In this document: piece after piece, positions 6,327 through 14,362 of the stretch
Numbering within the stretch: position 1 is the first letter of the stretch
How the letters are laid out: every line of letters begins with the position of its first letter
Program-made: the position numbers and the translations under genes
Notes under the pieces: generated by a model
Told to the model about the DNA's origin: nothing
The model's database searches: none
The model's input: only the letters and a program-made list of their open reading frames with translations
From: an uncultured Pseudoflavonifractor sp.
GTDB taxonomy: Bacteria > Bacillota > Clostridia > Oscillospirales > Oscillospiraceae
Assembly: GCF_944387275.1 (NCBI RefSeq)
Contig: NZ_CALXEG010000017.1
Location: 1 to 54,291, forward strand
Reading direction: 5' to 3'
DNA: 54,291 nt

Positions 6327-7607
6327 TCACGGGTCCAGAATATCGTACAGACTGTTGAGCACCCGCCAGTTCTGGGGAAAGGCCCGCATCAGGTTCCAGT
6401 AGCCCACGCCGCTCAGGCCGTACCGGGGCACAAGGGCCAGCTTGGCCCGGATGCTGCGGGCGTCCTCAAACCAGACCTGGTGGACGGCGCCGGCCTCGTC
6501 GGTGTATTGGAAGAAAGGGGACTGGGCCTGTGGGGAGTACTGGATCTCTGCGCCGTACTGGACCGCCAGGGCCACCGCCTCCTGGCTGGAGATGGATTTG
6601 GCCCGGCTCTCTCCCTGGACAAAGGGGAGCGTCCAGTCATAGCCGTAGTTGGGGATGCCCAGCCACAGCTTTTTCGCCGGGATCTCCGTCAGGGCGTACT
6701 CCACCACCTGCCGCACGTTGGGCAGCGGCGCCACCGCCATGGGCGGGCCGTAGGTGTAGCCCCACTCATAGGTCATGAGAAACGCCCGGTCTACGGCCTG
6801 GCCGATGGCGCGGTAGTTGTGGCCCTCGTAGAGGAGCCCCTCCTGCTCGGCGGAGGTCTTGGGGGCCAGCGCGGCGACGACCAGGCAGCCCATGGGGTTG
6901 AATCTGTGGGACAGTCGGGCCAGAAAGTCCGCATAGGCGCCCGCGTCCTGGGCGGGTACAAACTCGAAGTCCACGTCCAGCCCCCGATAGCCCTGCTCCT
7001 GCACAGTCCGCTCCAGATTGTCGATCAGCGCATCCTGCACGGCCATATCGCGGAGCACCAGGCCGGCCAGTTGGTTGGAGAAGCTGCCGTCCTCCGTCAG
7101 GGTGGAGAGGTGGAGCAGCGGGGCGGCGCCGCCCTGGAGCGCCGCGGCGGTCAGCTGGCTGTCGTCGGGCGGGATCAGCCCGCCCTGAGGGGTGATGCCG
7201 TAGGTAAAGGGCGTCAGGTAGGTGAGGTAGGGGAGAAGGGACTGAAGCTCGCTCTGTCCGATGAAGGGATAGGCATAGCCGTTGACGGTGAGGGCGCCCA
7301 GCTTCTCGCCCTGGAAGGCGATGACCAGGGTCTGGCCGGGGTAGATGAGGGAGCCGCCGCCCACAACCGGGTTGTTGCGCAGCAACTGCCGGAGAGAGAT
7401 GCCGTACCGACCGGCGATGGCGGAGAGGGTCTCGCCGGGGCGGACGGTGTGGGTCAGCCGGGGAAACTGCACCACCAGCGCCTGCCCCACTGCCAGGCGG
7501 TAGGGAGGGGACAGGCCGTTGTCAATGGCAAGCAGGGAGAGCGGGACGCCGTAAGTGGAGGAGATGGAGAAAAGGGTGTCGCCGGGGGCGACCACATGGA
7601 TTACCAT
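6327..7607 (-). CDS. Spore cortex hydrolase: LysM-LysM-GH18 (SleL/YaaH-like)
   Basis: 426 residues. Two LysM domains (about 2-48 and 51-96, each with a PGDTL or PGETL core) bind peptidoglycan. A GH18 domain follows, with catalytic DxxDxDxE seen as GLDVDFEF near residue 213. This matches the SleL/YaaH N-acetylglucosaminidases that degrade spore cortex muropeptides during germination. There is no signal peptide, as for these coat-located enzymes. The RBS is GGGAGGA. It is 15 bases after the amidase gene and shares its transcript. An alternative role is in mother-cell or forespore peptidoglycan turnover. Confidence 0.88.
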   Translation of the reverse strand: MVIHVVAPGDTLFSISSTYGVPLSLLAIDNGLSPPYRLAVGQALVVQFPRLTHTVRPGETLSAIAGRYGISLRQLLRNNPVVGGGSLIYPGQTLVIAFQGEKLGALTVNGYAYPFIGQSELQSLLPYLTYLTPFTYGITPQGGLIPPDDSQLTAAALQGGAAPLLHLSTLTEDGSFSNQLAGLVLRDMAVQDALIDNLERTVQEQGYRGLDVDFEFVPAQDAGAYADFLARLSHRFNPMGCLVVAALAPKTSAEQEGLLYEGHNYRAIGQAVDRAFLMTYEWGYTYGPPMAVAPLPNVRQVVEYALTEIPAKKLWLGIPNYGYDWTLPFVQGESRAKSISSQEAVALAVQYGAEIQYSPQAQSPFFQYTDEAGAVHQVWFEDARSIRAKLALVPRYGLSGVGYWNLMRAFPQNWRVLNSLYDILDP

Positions 7608-7622
7608 GGCGCGTCCTCCCGC

Positions 7623-8366
7623 TCAGGAGAGCAGGGTGATGAAGTCGCTGCTGGCGTATCCCACCACGCCGTCAAACCGCACCAGATACCAGCCCTGCCA
7701 CTGGTTCACCACAGTGAGCCGGGTGCCGTCGTAGGCCTTGGCGATGACCTGGCCGGAGGTATCCGGGCGGCTGCGGATATTGAGATAGCCCCAGTTGACA
7801 TCCACGACACCCTGCCGGGGCGGGATCGGGGTGAGGAAGGGGATGCCGAAGTACTCGGTGAGGGAGAGAACCAGATTGCGGGCGATGGATTCCAGGTTGT
7901 TCTTCACCCAGGCGGCGTCGTCCGGGTTGTCGTGGTAGCCCAGCTCCAGGAAGACCGCCGGAGCTCTGACCCGGCGCACTTCGCCGATGGAGGTGGTGCC
8001 CTCTGCCCGGACGTTGTTGGGAAGGGGGTAGATGGTCTTCAGATTGTCGGCCATGATGACCGCCGCCCGCTTTCCCCTGGGCGAGGTGGGGTAGTAGAAG
8101 ACAATAATGCCCCTGATCTGGCCGTACTGCCCGTCAGGGGCGGCGTTGGAGTGGAGGGCCAGATGGAGGTCGTACTGTCCGGCGTTGGAGGCGGTGATGG
8201 AGGACGCGGCGGTCATGTCCGGCGTGTTGCGGGTGAACTGGATGCCGCTGGAGACGAGATAGGGCTCCATGGCGTCGGCCAGGCGGTTCATCCACTCCTC
8301 TTCCGTGCCGCCGTTGACGTAGAGGTTGTTCTCCTGGGTGGAGGGGGAGAGATAGATTTTGGGCAT
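7623..8366 (-). CDS. N-acetylmuramoyl-L-alanine amidase with SH3 domain
   Basis: 247 residues. The N-terminal 175 residues are Amidase_3-like: a P-[KR]-IYLSPS start, an LALHSNA strand carrying the zinc histidine, and AVFLELGYHDNP with the catalytic glutamate. The last 65 residues form an SH3b domain (WGYLNIRSRPDTSGQVI) that would bind peptidoglycan. There is no signal peptide. It is the first gene of a two-gene unit with the LysM-GH18 hydrolase, and the pairing suggests spore cortex or mother-cell wall degradation. A strong AAAGGAGG lies before the ATG. A sigma-K-like -10 sits immediately upstream. Confidence 0.85.
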   Translation of the reverse strand: MPKIYLSPSTQENNLYVNGGTEEEWMNRLADAMEPYLVSSGIQFTRNTPDMTAASSITASNAGQYDLHLALHSNAAPDGQYGQIRGIIVFYYPTSPRGKRAAVIMADNLKTIYPLPNNVRAEGTTSIGEVRRVRAPAVFLELGYHDNPDDAAWVKNNLESIARNLVLSLTEYFGIPFLTPIPPRQGVVDVNWGYLNIRSRPDTSGQVIAKAYDGTRLTVVNQWQGWYLVRFDGVVGYASSDFITLLS

Positions 8367-8387
8367 GGGGATACCTCCTTTTTGCCA

Positions 8388-8413
8388 TATCCTATGCAGA
8401 GAAGGGCGCAGGT
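8388..8413 (-). promoter_or_regulatory. Possible sigma-K-type promoter
   Basis: On the - strand, CATAGGATA matches the CATAnnnTA consensus of sigma-K, with AC 15 bases upstream (one short of ideal). Transcription would begin just before the amidase RBS. It fits a late mother-cell role but is a short motif that could occur by chance. Confidence 0.35.
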
Positions 8414-8487
8414 GCCAGTGAAGCGGAGAAATCCAGACACCACGCAGGGTGTAAAGGAGAAAGAAAAACAGGAAAACAGAAGTTTTT

Positions 8488-8516
8488 CTTGCATTTTGGA
8501 AAAGCCTGTGATATCA
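8488..8516 (+). promoter_or_regulatory. rplS promoter
   Basis: TTGCAT, 17 bases, TATCAT. About 100 bases of leader follow before the rplS start. Confidence 0.65.
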
Positions 8517-8522
8517 TATTTC

Positions 8523-8616
8523 AGTCTCAATAAAGGGTGGTCCTCTGCCGCTGCCGGGAACTGTGCCTGGCGACAGAAAGCGGGCATGAACGCCTATAAA
8601 CTAGGAGGAAATTATA
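8523..8616 (+). promoter_or_regulatory. 5' leader of rplS (L19-leader-like)
   Basis: A leader of about 95 nt between promoter and RBS. Firmicutes rplS genes often carry an L19 leader thought to give autoregulation. I see GC-rich complementary pieces (CTGCCGCTGCCGG, GCCTGGCGACAG) but have not matched the family consensus. Confidence 0.35.
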
Positions 8617-8958
8617 ATGGATCTCATGAAGGCATTTACCGAGAAGCACCTCAAGGCCGAGCCCCCCAAGTGCGAAGTGGGCGACACCGTCCGCGTGTCC
8701 ATCAAGGTCAAGGAAGGCAACCGCGAGCGTACCCAGGTGTTCGAGGGTACCGTGATTGCCAAGAAGCACGGCGGCATTGAGGAGACTGTCACGGTTCGCC
8801 GTGTCTCCTATGGCGTTGGCGTGGAGAAGGTTTTCCCCATCCATGCTCCCTCCACCGAGAAGATCGAGGTCGTCCGTCACGGCAAGGTCCGCCGTGCCAA
8901 GCTCTACTACCTGCGCGACCGCGTGGGCAAGAGCGCCAAGATCAAGGAGAAGCTCTAA
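8617..8958 (+). CDS. rplS: 50S ribosomal protein L19
   Basis: 113 residues, the normal L19 length. It has the conserved core [32 protein letters not shown] and [14 protein letters not shown]19 lies at the 30S-50S interface. The RBS AGGAGG is well spaced before the ATG. It is a single gene between its own promoter and a hairpin, followed by rbgA-rnhB, the classic Firmicutes order. Confidence 0.98.
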   Translation: MDLMKAFTEKHLKAEPPKCEVGDTVRVSIKVKEGNRERTQVFEGTVIAKKHGGIEETVTVRRVSYGVGVEKVFPIHAPSTEKIEVVRHGKVRRAKLYYLRDRVGKSAKIKEKL

Positions 8959-8973
8959 TCCAGAACCGCAGAA

Positions 8974-8999
8974 GGGGAGCCGCCGGGAGGCGGCTCCCC
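8974..8999 (+). terminator. rplS terminator
   Basis: An 11-bp stem GGGGAGCCGCC/GGCGGCTCCCC with a 4-base loop. The T-run is poor (ATTTG), so termination may be partial. Confidence 0.6.
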
Positions 9000-9031
9000 A
9001 TTTGCATTCTTATAAAACAAACCGGACAGGG

Positions 9032-9060
9032 TTCCATTTTCCGGTAGAGTTGTGTATAAT
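9032..9060 (+). promoter_or_regulatory. rbgA promoter
   Basis: TTCCAT, 17 bases, TATAAT. The -10 is perfect and the -35 is weak. It is about 95 bases upstream of rbgA. Confidence 0.5.
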
Positions 9061-9155
9061 GAAATCCACTGGGCGAAGCGCCCCGGATAGAGGAAGCAGA
9101 GTCTGCGGCCGCAGAAGCGCACCTTTGGCGGCCTGAGAAATACGGAGGAAATAAG

Positions 9156-10043
9156 ATGGATATTCAGTGGTTTCCCGGCCATATGAAAAAGACACAGCGG
9201 ATGATCGCCGAGAACCTGAAGTACGTGGACATTGTGGCCGAGGTGATCGACGCCCGCATCCCTGTCTCCAGCCGCAACCCGGACATTGACACCCTGGTGG
9301 GGGAGAAGCCCCGCCTCATCGTGCTCAACCGGGCCGACCAGGCCGACCCTGCGGGCAACCGCCTGTGGGGGGACTGGTTCAGGGGCAAGGGCTGGTCCGT
9401 GCTGGAGACCGACGCCAAGGAGGGGAAAGGGATCAACCAGTTCTCTCCCGTGGTCAAGGAGGTCCTGAAGGACAAGATCCAGCAGTGGCAGGCCAAGGGC
9501 CAGGTGGGGCGGCCCATCCGCGCCATGATCGTGGGCGTGCCCAACGTGGGCAAGTCCACCTTTATCAATAAGGTAGCCCGCCGGAAGTCGGCCAAGGCCA
9601 GCGACAAGCCGGGCGTCACCCGGGGCAAGCAGTGGGTGGCGGTGGATTCCGGCCTGGACCTGCTGGACACGCCGGGTATCCTGTGGCCCAAGTTTGAGGA
9701 CCCCCAGACCGGCCTCCATCTGGCCTTTACCGGCGCGGTGAAGGACGAGATCATGGACACCGAGACCCTGGCCTGCCACCTGATGGAGGAGCTGGCGGCC
9801 GCCTATCCCGCCGCCCTGACGGAGCGCTACAAGGTGGCGGTGCCGGAGCGGGGCGAGGAGGAGGGCCTTGCCTACGGCTATGCCCTCCTGGAGCAGGCGG
9901 CCCGGAAGCGTGGATTCCTCATTTCCGGCGGCGAGCCGGACACGGAGCGGATGGGAAAGGTGCTGCTGGATGAGTTCCGCGCTGGAAAGCTAGGACGCTT
10001 TACACTGGAGAAACCCCAGACGGTTGCGGAGGAAGCAGAATGA
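9156..10043 (+). CDS. rbgA: Ribosome biogenesis GTPase RbgA (YlqF)
   Basis: 295 residues starting MDIQWFPGHMKKTQRMI, the RbgA signature. The GTPase is circularly permuted: G4 (NRAD, about residue 57) precedes G1 (GVPNVGKST, about 130) and G3 (DTPG, about 170). The C-terminal helical domain contacts rRNA. RbgA promotes late 50S assembly (L16 entry) in Firmicutes. It overlaps rnhB by 4 bases, which suggests translational coupling. Confidence 0.96.
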   Translation: MDIQWFPGHMKKTQRMIAENLKYVDIVAEVIDARIPVSSRNPDIDTLVGEKPRLIVLNRADQADPAGNRLWGDWFRGKGWSVLETDAKEGKGINQFSPVVKEVLKDKIQQWQAKGQVGRPIRAMIVGVPNVGKSTFINKVARRKSAKASDKPGVTRGKQWVAVDSGLDLLDTPGILWPKFEDPQTGLHLAFTGAVKDEIMDTETLACHLMEELAAAYPAALTERYKVAVPERGEEEGLAYGYALLEQAARKRGFLISGGEPDTERMGKVLLDEFRAGKLGRFTLEKPQTVAEEAE

Positions 10044-10672
10044 AGCAGACGGTGCAGGTTGACCTGTGGGAGATCGAACGCGCCTGCAAGGAGCGGGGGT
10101 ACCGGCTCATCTGCGGCGCCGATGAGGCGGGGGCGGGCCCCCTGGCCGGTCCGGTGTACGCCGGAGCGGTGATCCTCCCTGAAGGCCTGATTCTGGATGG
10201 GCTGAACGACTCCAAAAAGGTGACCCCCAAGCGGCGGGACCGGCTCTTTGATGAGATCAGGGAGAAGGCAGCGGCCTGGGCGGTGGCGTCGGTGGACGAG
10301 AAGGAGATTGACGCCATCAACATCCTCAACGCCCGCATGAAGGCCATGGAGCTGGCCATTCAGGCCCTGGACCCCGCGCCGGACTACGCCCTGATCGACG
10401 GAAACCGGGACAATGGCATCACCATCGCCCACGAGACCGTGGTCAAGGGAGACGGGCGGAGCGCCAATATCGCCGCTGCATCCATCCTGGCCAAGGTGAG
10501 CCGGGACCGCTACATGGAGGAGATGGCGAAGCTGTACCCGGAGTATGAGTTCGAGCGGCACAAGGGCTACGGCACCAAGCGGCACTTTGAGCTGCTGATG
10601 AAATACGGTCCCTGCCCGATCCATAGAAAGAGTTTTCTGAAAAAACTGGAGGCCGCTCAGGACAACAACTGA
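10040..10672 (+). CDS. rnhB: Ribonuclease HII
   Basis: 210 residues. It removes ribonucleotides embedded in DNA and RNA primers. The catalytic motif GADEAGAGPLAGPVYAGAV is near residues 21-39, a second acidic site is ALIDGN, and KVSRDRYM and HKGYGTKRH lie near the C-terminus. It starts within the rbgA stop (ATGA overlap). Confidence 0.96.
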   Translation: MKQTVQVDLWEIERACKERGYRLICGADEAGAGPLAGPVYAGAVILPEGLILDGLNDSKKVTPKRRDRLFDEIREKAAAWAVASVDEKEIDAINILNARMKAMELAIQALDPAPDYALIDGNRDNGITIAHETVVKGDGRSANIAAASILAKVSRDRYMEEMAKLYPEYEFERHKGYGTKRHFELLMKYGPCPIHRKSFLKKLEAAQDNN

Positions 10673-10713
10673 ACAGCAGAAAAGCTTTACAGTAAAAAGA
10701 GGAGAGAGGGCGT

Positions 10714-11073
10714 ATGAACACCAGCCTGCTGGGCCGCTGGGGGGAGTCCCTGGTGGCGGAAGAGCTGCGGCGGAGGGGCTGCCGGGTGGTGGCCTCGGGA
10801 TACCGGACCCGCTTCGGGGAGATCGATCTCATTGCGGAGGACGGCCCGTATCTCCTCTTTGTAGAGGTCAAGCTGCGCAAAAGCGACCGCTTCGCCCCCG
10901 GCCGGGCCGCTGTGGACCGGGGCAAGCAGGCGCGCCTGCGCACCACAGCGGAGCTCTATCTGGCCCAGAACCCCACAGAGCGGCAGCCCCGGTTTGACGT
11001 GGTGGAGGTCTATGCCCCCCAGGGGACGGCCACGGCCCAGCCCCGCATCATCTATCTTGAGAACGCATTTTAG
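10714..11073 (+). CDS. YraN family endonuclease-like protein (UPF0102)
   Basis: 119 residues. It has the PD-(D/E)xK-like core of the family: GRWGESLVAEELRRRG, FGEIDLIAEDG and LFVEVKLR. It is predicted to be a nuclease of the Holliday-junction-resolvase fold, but its function is not established. It often follows rnhB, as here. A GAGAGAGGG RBS precedes the ATG. Confidence 0.92.
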   Translation: MNTSLLGRWGESLVAEELRRRGCRVVASGYRTRFGEIDLIAEDGPYLLFVEVKLRKSDRFAPGRAAVDRGKQARLRTTAELYLAQNPTERQPRFDVVEVYAPQGTATAQPRIIYLENAF

Positions 11074-11103
11074 TCCGTCCCGCCAGCCGGGACGGAGAGG
11101 GAA

Positions 11104-12057
11104 GTGATTCCAACGGAGCGAGTATGCCTGTTTGACGGCCACTGCGACACCATCTCCCGCTGCCTGGTATCAGGCGGCGGCCTGCGCAGAAGCGAGGGCC
11201 ATCTGGACCTGGAGCGGACAGCGGCCTTTGGGCCCTACGCCCAGTTCTTTGCCATCTTTGGCGACACCGCTGACGGAGCAGAGCTACCGCCGTGGCAGCT
11301 GTTTCAGGCGGAATACGCCGTTTTCCGACGGGAGATGGCGGCCAACCGCGACTTTGCAGTGCACTGTCGCACGGCTAAGGAGGCGGACGCCGCCTTCCGG
11401 GCGGGGAAGTGCGCCGCTTTTCTCTCGGTGGAGGGGGCGGAACTGCTGGACTGCGACCTGGAGAAGCTGGATGAGGCCTATCGCCTGGGGGTCCGGGCGG
11501 TGAACATCACCTGGAACCACGCCAACGTCCTGTCCGGGTCCAACGCGGAGGAGAAGGACAGGGGGCTGTCGGAGCGGGGCAAGGCGTTTGTCCGCCGGAT
11601 GGACCGGTTGGGCATGCTGGTGGACGTGTCCCACCTGTCCGAGCCCGGCTTCTGGGATGTGGCGGAGCTGTGTAAAGGTCCCTTCATTGCCAGTCATTCC
11701 AATGCCCGCGCCGTATTTTCTGTGCCAAGAAACTTGACCGACGGGCAATTTACTGCCATAATAGAACATCATGGTGTGGCAGGGCTGAATATGTTTGCCG
11801 ACTTCCTGGGGGCCGACCCGGACTATGACACGGTCATCGCCCATCTGGAGCACTTCCTCTCCCTGGGGGGAGAGAAGAGCGTGTCCATCGGCGGGGACTG
11901 GGACGGGATCTCCAGAATGCCCCGGGGAATGTCCGGCATTCAGGATATGGCGGAGCTGTACGAGCGGCTCCTGCGGCGCAATTATGCGGAAGCGCTGGTG
12001 CGCGATGTGTTCTTCAATAATCTGATGAGGGTTGTGAGTGAAGTATGTACTATGTGA
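11104..12057 (+). CDS. Membrane-dipeptidase-type peptidase (family M19)
   Basis: 317 residues. The dinuclear zinc ligands of renal-dipeptidase-like enzymes are visible: DGHCDT (residues 12-17), SVEGAE, DVSHLS, SHSNAR and GGDWDG. It is expected to hydrolyse dipeptides, possibly including D-residue peptides. The start is GTG, preceded by GGAGAGGG. The 3' end overlaps thrC by 13 bases. There is no signal peptide, so it is probably cytoplasmic. Confidence 0.9.
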   Translation: MIPTERVCLFDGHCDTISRCLVSGGGLRRSEGHLDLERTAAFGPYAQFFAIFGDTADGAELPPWQLFQAEYAVFRREMAANRDFAVHCRTAKEADAAFRAGKCAAFLSVEGAELLDCDLEKLDEAYRLGVRAVNITWNHANVLSGSNAEEKDRGLSERGKAFVRRMDRLGMLVDVSHLSEPGFWDVAELCKGPFIASHSNARAVFSVPRNLTDGQFTAIIEHHGVAGLNMFADFLGADPDYDTVIAHLEHFLSLGGEKSVSIGGDWDGISRMPRGMSGIQDMAELYERLLRRNYAEALVRDVFFNNLMRVVSEVCTM

Positions 12058-13532
12058 GCACAAGAAACAAGCAGATGCGGCTTGCCGCTTCTCAGGCCAT
12101 CGCACAGGGGCTTGCAGAGGACGGCGGCCTTCTGACCCCGGAGGTGTTTCCCAAGCTGTCCCAGAACGGACTGAAAACCCTCACGGATATGTCCTACCAG
12201 CAGCGGGCCGTGTACATCATGAAGCCCTATCTGGACGACTTTACCGCCTCTGAGCTGGCCGCCTATGCGGCCAAGGCCTACAGCAAGGACAAGTTCGACG
12301 TCCGCGAGGTGGCCCCTGTCCGCAAGGTGGACGACAATACTTACTGCCTGGAGCTGTGGCACGGCCCCACCTGTGCCTTCAAGGACATGGCGCTCCAGAT
12401 GCTGCCCCATCTGCTGACCGCCTCCCTGAAGAAGAACGACGAGAAGAAGACGGCCTGCATCCTGGTGGCCACCTCCGGCGATACCGGCAAGGGCGCTCTG
12501 GAGGGCTTCCGGGACGTGGACGGCACCAAGATCCTGGTGTTCTACCCCAAGGACGGCGTCTCCGCCATCCAGGAGCTGCAGATGAACACCCAGGAGGGCG
12601 AGAACGTGGGCGTCTGCTCCGTGGTGGGCAACTTTGACGATGCCCAGACCGGCGTCAAGCGGCTGTTCTCCGACGAGAAGCTGCGCGCGGAGCTGGCAGA
12701 GCGGGGTTACTTCCTCTCCAGCGCCAACTCCATCAACTGGGGCCGGGTGCTGCCCCAGATCGTATACTACGCCTCCGCCTACTGCGACCTGGTGCGGGAG
12801 GAGAAGATCACCCTGGGCGACCCAGTGAACGTCTGCGTGCCCACCGGCAACTTCGGCAACATCCTGGCCGCCTACTATGCCAAGCAGATGGGCGTGCCCA
12901 TCCAGAAGCTGATCTGCGCCTCCAACCGCAACAACGTGCTGACCGACTTCCTGAACACCGGCGTGTACGACCGCAACCGGAAGTTCTACAACACCATGTC
13001 ACCCTCCATGGATATCCTCATCTCCTCCAACCTGGAGCGGATGCTCTTTGAGCTGAGCAACAACAACGACGAGGAAGTCCGGGGCTACATGGCCCAGCTG
13101 GCCGCCGACGGCCGCTATGAGGTCAGCGAGGAGATCAAGAAGAAGATCGGCAAGTTCTTTGCCGCCGGCTACTGCGACGACGCCGAGACCCAGAAGGTCA
13201 TCGCCAAGGTGTGGAACAAGTTCCACTACCTCATCGACCCCCACACTGCTGTGGCCTACGACGTGCTGGAGCAGTACCGCAGGGAGAGCGGGGACAATAC
13301 CGCTGCCATCGTGGTGTCCACCGCCAGCCCCTTCAAGTTCTGCGACACGGTCCTGGGGGCCCTCGGCGTGACGGAGCTGGCCTCCAGCACCGACATCATC
13401 GCCCAGTTGGCCAAGAAGACCGGCGTGAAGGCCCCCGCGCCTCTGGCCGGTCTGGCCGGCAAGGCCCTGCGGTTTGACAAGACCGTCACCAAGGACCACA
13501 TGGTGGACGCGGTCCTGGATATCCTCCGCTGA
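12045..13532 (+). CDS. thrC: Threonine synthase
   Basis: 495 residues. It is a PLP enzyme converting O-phosphohomoserine to threonine. The N-terminal domain starts MYYVSTRN. The PLP lysine lies in GPTCAFKDMALQ near residue 113, ATSGDTGKGALEGF follows, and the phosphate-binding GNFGNILAAYYAKQMG lies in the middle. The length fits the long, fungal/E. coli-like class. It overlaps the upstream dipeptidase gene and no other threonine genes are nearby. Confidence 0.96.
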   Translation: MYYVSTRNKQMRLAASQAIAQGLAEDGGLLTPEVFPKLSQNGLKTLTDMSYQQRAVYIMKPYLDDFTASELAAYAAKAYSKDKFDVREVAPVRKVDDNTYCLELWHGPTCAFKDMALQMLPHLLTASLKKNDEKKTACILVATSGDTGKGALEGFRDVDGTKILVFYPKDGVSAIQELQMNTQEGENVGVCSVVGNFDDAQTGVKRLFSDEKLRAELAERGYFLSSANSINWGRVLPQIVYYASAYCDLVREEKITLGDPVNVCVPTGNFGNILAAYYAKQMGVPIQKLICASNRNNVLTDFLNTGVYDRNRKFYNTMSPSMDILISSNLERMLFELSNNNDEEVRGYMAQLAADGRYEVSEEIKKKIGKFFAAGYCDDAETQKVIAKVWNKFHYLIDPHTAVAYDVLEQYRRESGDNTAAIVVSTASPFKFCDTVLGALGVTELASSTDIIAQLAKKTGVKAPAPLAGLAGKALRFDKTVTKDHMVDAVLDILR

Positions 13533-13557
13533 AGAAAATTTTCCCTGGAGGTATGGC

Positions 13558-14247
13558 ATGGCCCTTTACGCAATCGGAGATACCCACCTGTCCCTGGCCG
13601 TGGACAAGCCCATGGACGTGTTCGGCGGCAACTGGACGGGATATGTGGACAAGCTGAAGCGGGGCTTTGAGCGGGTGGGGCCGGAGGATACTGTGGTGCT
13701 CTGCGGGGATCTGTCCTGGGGGATGAGCCTCCAGCAGGCCAGAGAGGACTTTGCCTTCCTGGACGCCCTGCCCGGAAAGAAGAAGTATATTTTAAAGGGA
13801 AACCACGACTACTGGTGGACCACTGCCGCCAAGATGAACCGGTTTTTCACGGAGAACGGCTTTACCACCCTGAGCATCCTCCACAACAACTGCGGGGAGT
13901 ACGGGGACGTGGCCCTCTGCGGCACCCGGGGCTGGTTCTACGAGGAGGACCAGAACGGACACAACGAAAAGGTGTTCAACCGGGAGCTCATCCGGCTGGA
14001 GGCGTCCCTGAAGGCGGCGGGGGAGCGGGAGAAGCTCTGCTTTCTCCACTATCCGCCCCGGTATCAGGGATACACCTGTCCTGAGATCATCGCGCTGCTG
14101 GAGCGGTACGGCGTGAAGCGCTGTTATTACGGCCATCTCCACGGCGGCAGCCACCGGCTGGCCATCGAGGGAAAGTGCGGCGGGGTGGAGTATCACCTGG
14201 TGTCGGCGGATTACCTGAACTTCGAGCCGCAAATAATCTGTGAATAA
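13558..14247 (+). CDS. Metallophosphoesterase (calcineurin-like)
   Basis: 229 residues. The five metal-binding blocks are visible: GDTHLS (residues 7-12), CGDLSWG, GNHDYWW, LHYPPRY and YGHLHGGSH. It belongs to a Firmicutes family of cytosolic phosphoesterases without known substrate. The start at ATG after GGAGGTATGGC is preferred; an upstream in-frame extension overlaps thrC and lacks an RBS. Confidence 0.88.
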   Translation: MALYAIGDTHLSLAVDKPMDVFGGNWTGYVDKLKRGFERVGPEDTVVLCGDLSWGMSLQQAREDFAFLDALPGKKKYILKGNHDYWWTTAAKMNRFFTENGFTTLSILHNNCGEYGDVALCGTRGWFYEEDQNGHNEKVFNRELIRLEASLKAAGEREKLCFLHYPPRYQGYTCPEIIALLERYGVKRCYYGHLHGGSHRLAIEGKCGGVEYHLVSADYLNFEPQIICE

Positions 14248-14362
14248 TTCGAAAAAAGACTGGTAATTTAGAAAAATATCTGGTAGTATAAATCGGATAA
14301 CGCAAATAGGCACCCGGGTGAGCACAGTTTTTGCCCCGGTGCTGACAGGAGGAAATAACAAG

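Noticed and set aside
6258-8780. A long forward open frame of about 840 codons opposite the spore hydrolases
   Set aside because: It mirrors the two hydrolase genes, which have intact catalytic motifs and RBS. The forward frame also runs into the rplS promoter and leader.
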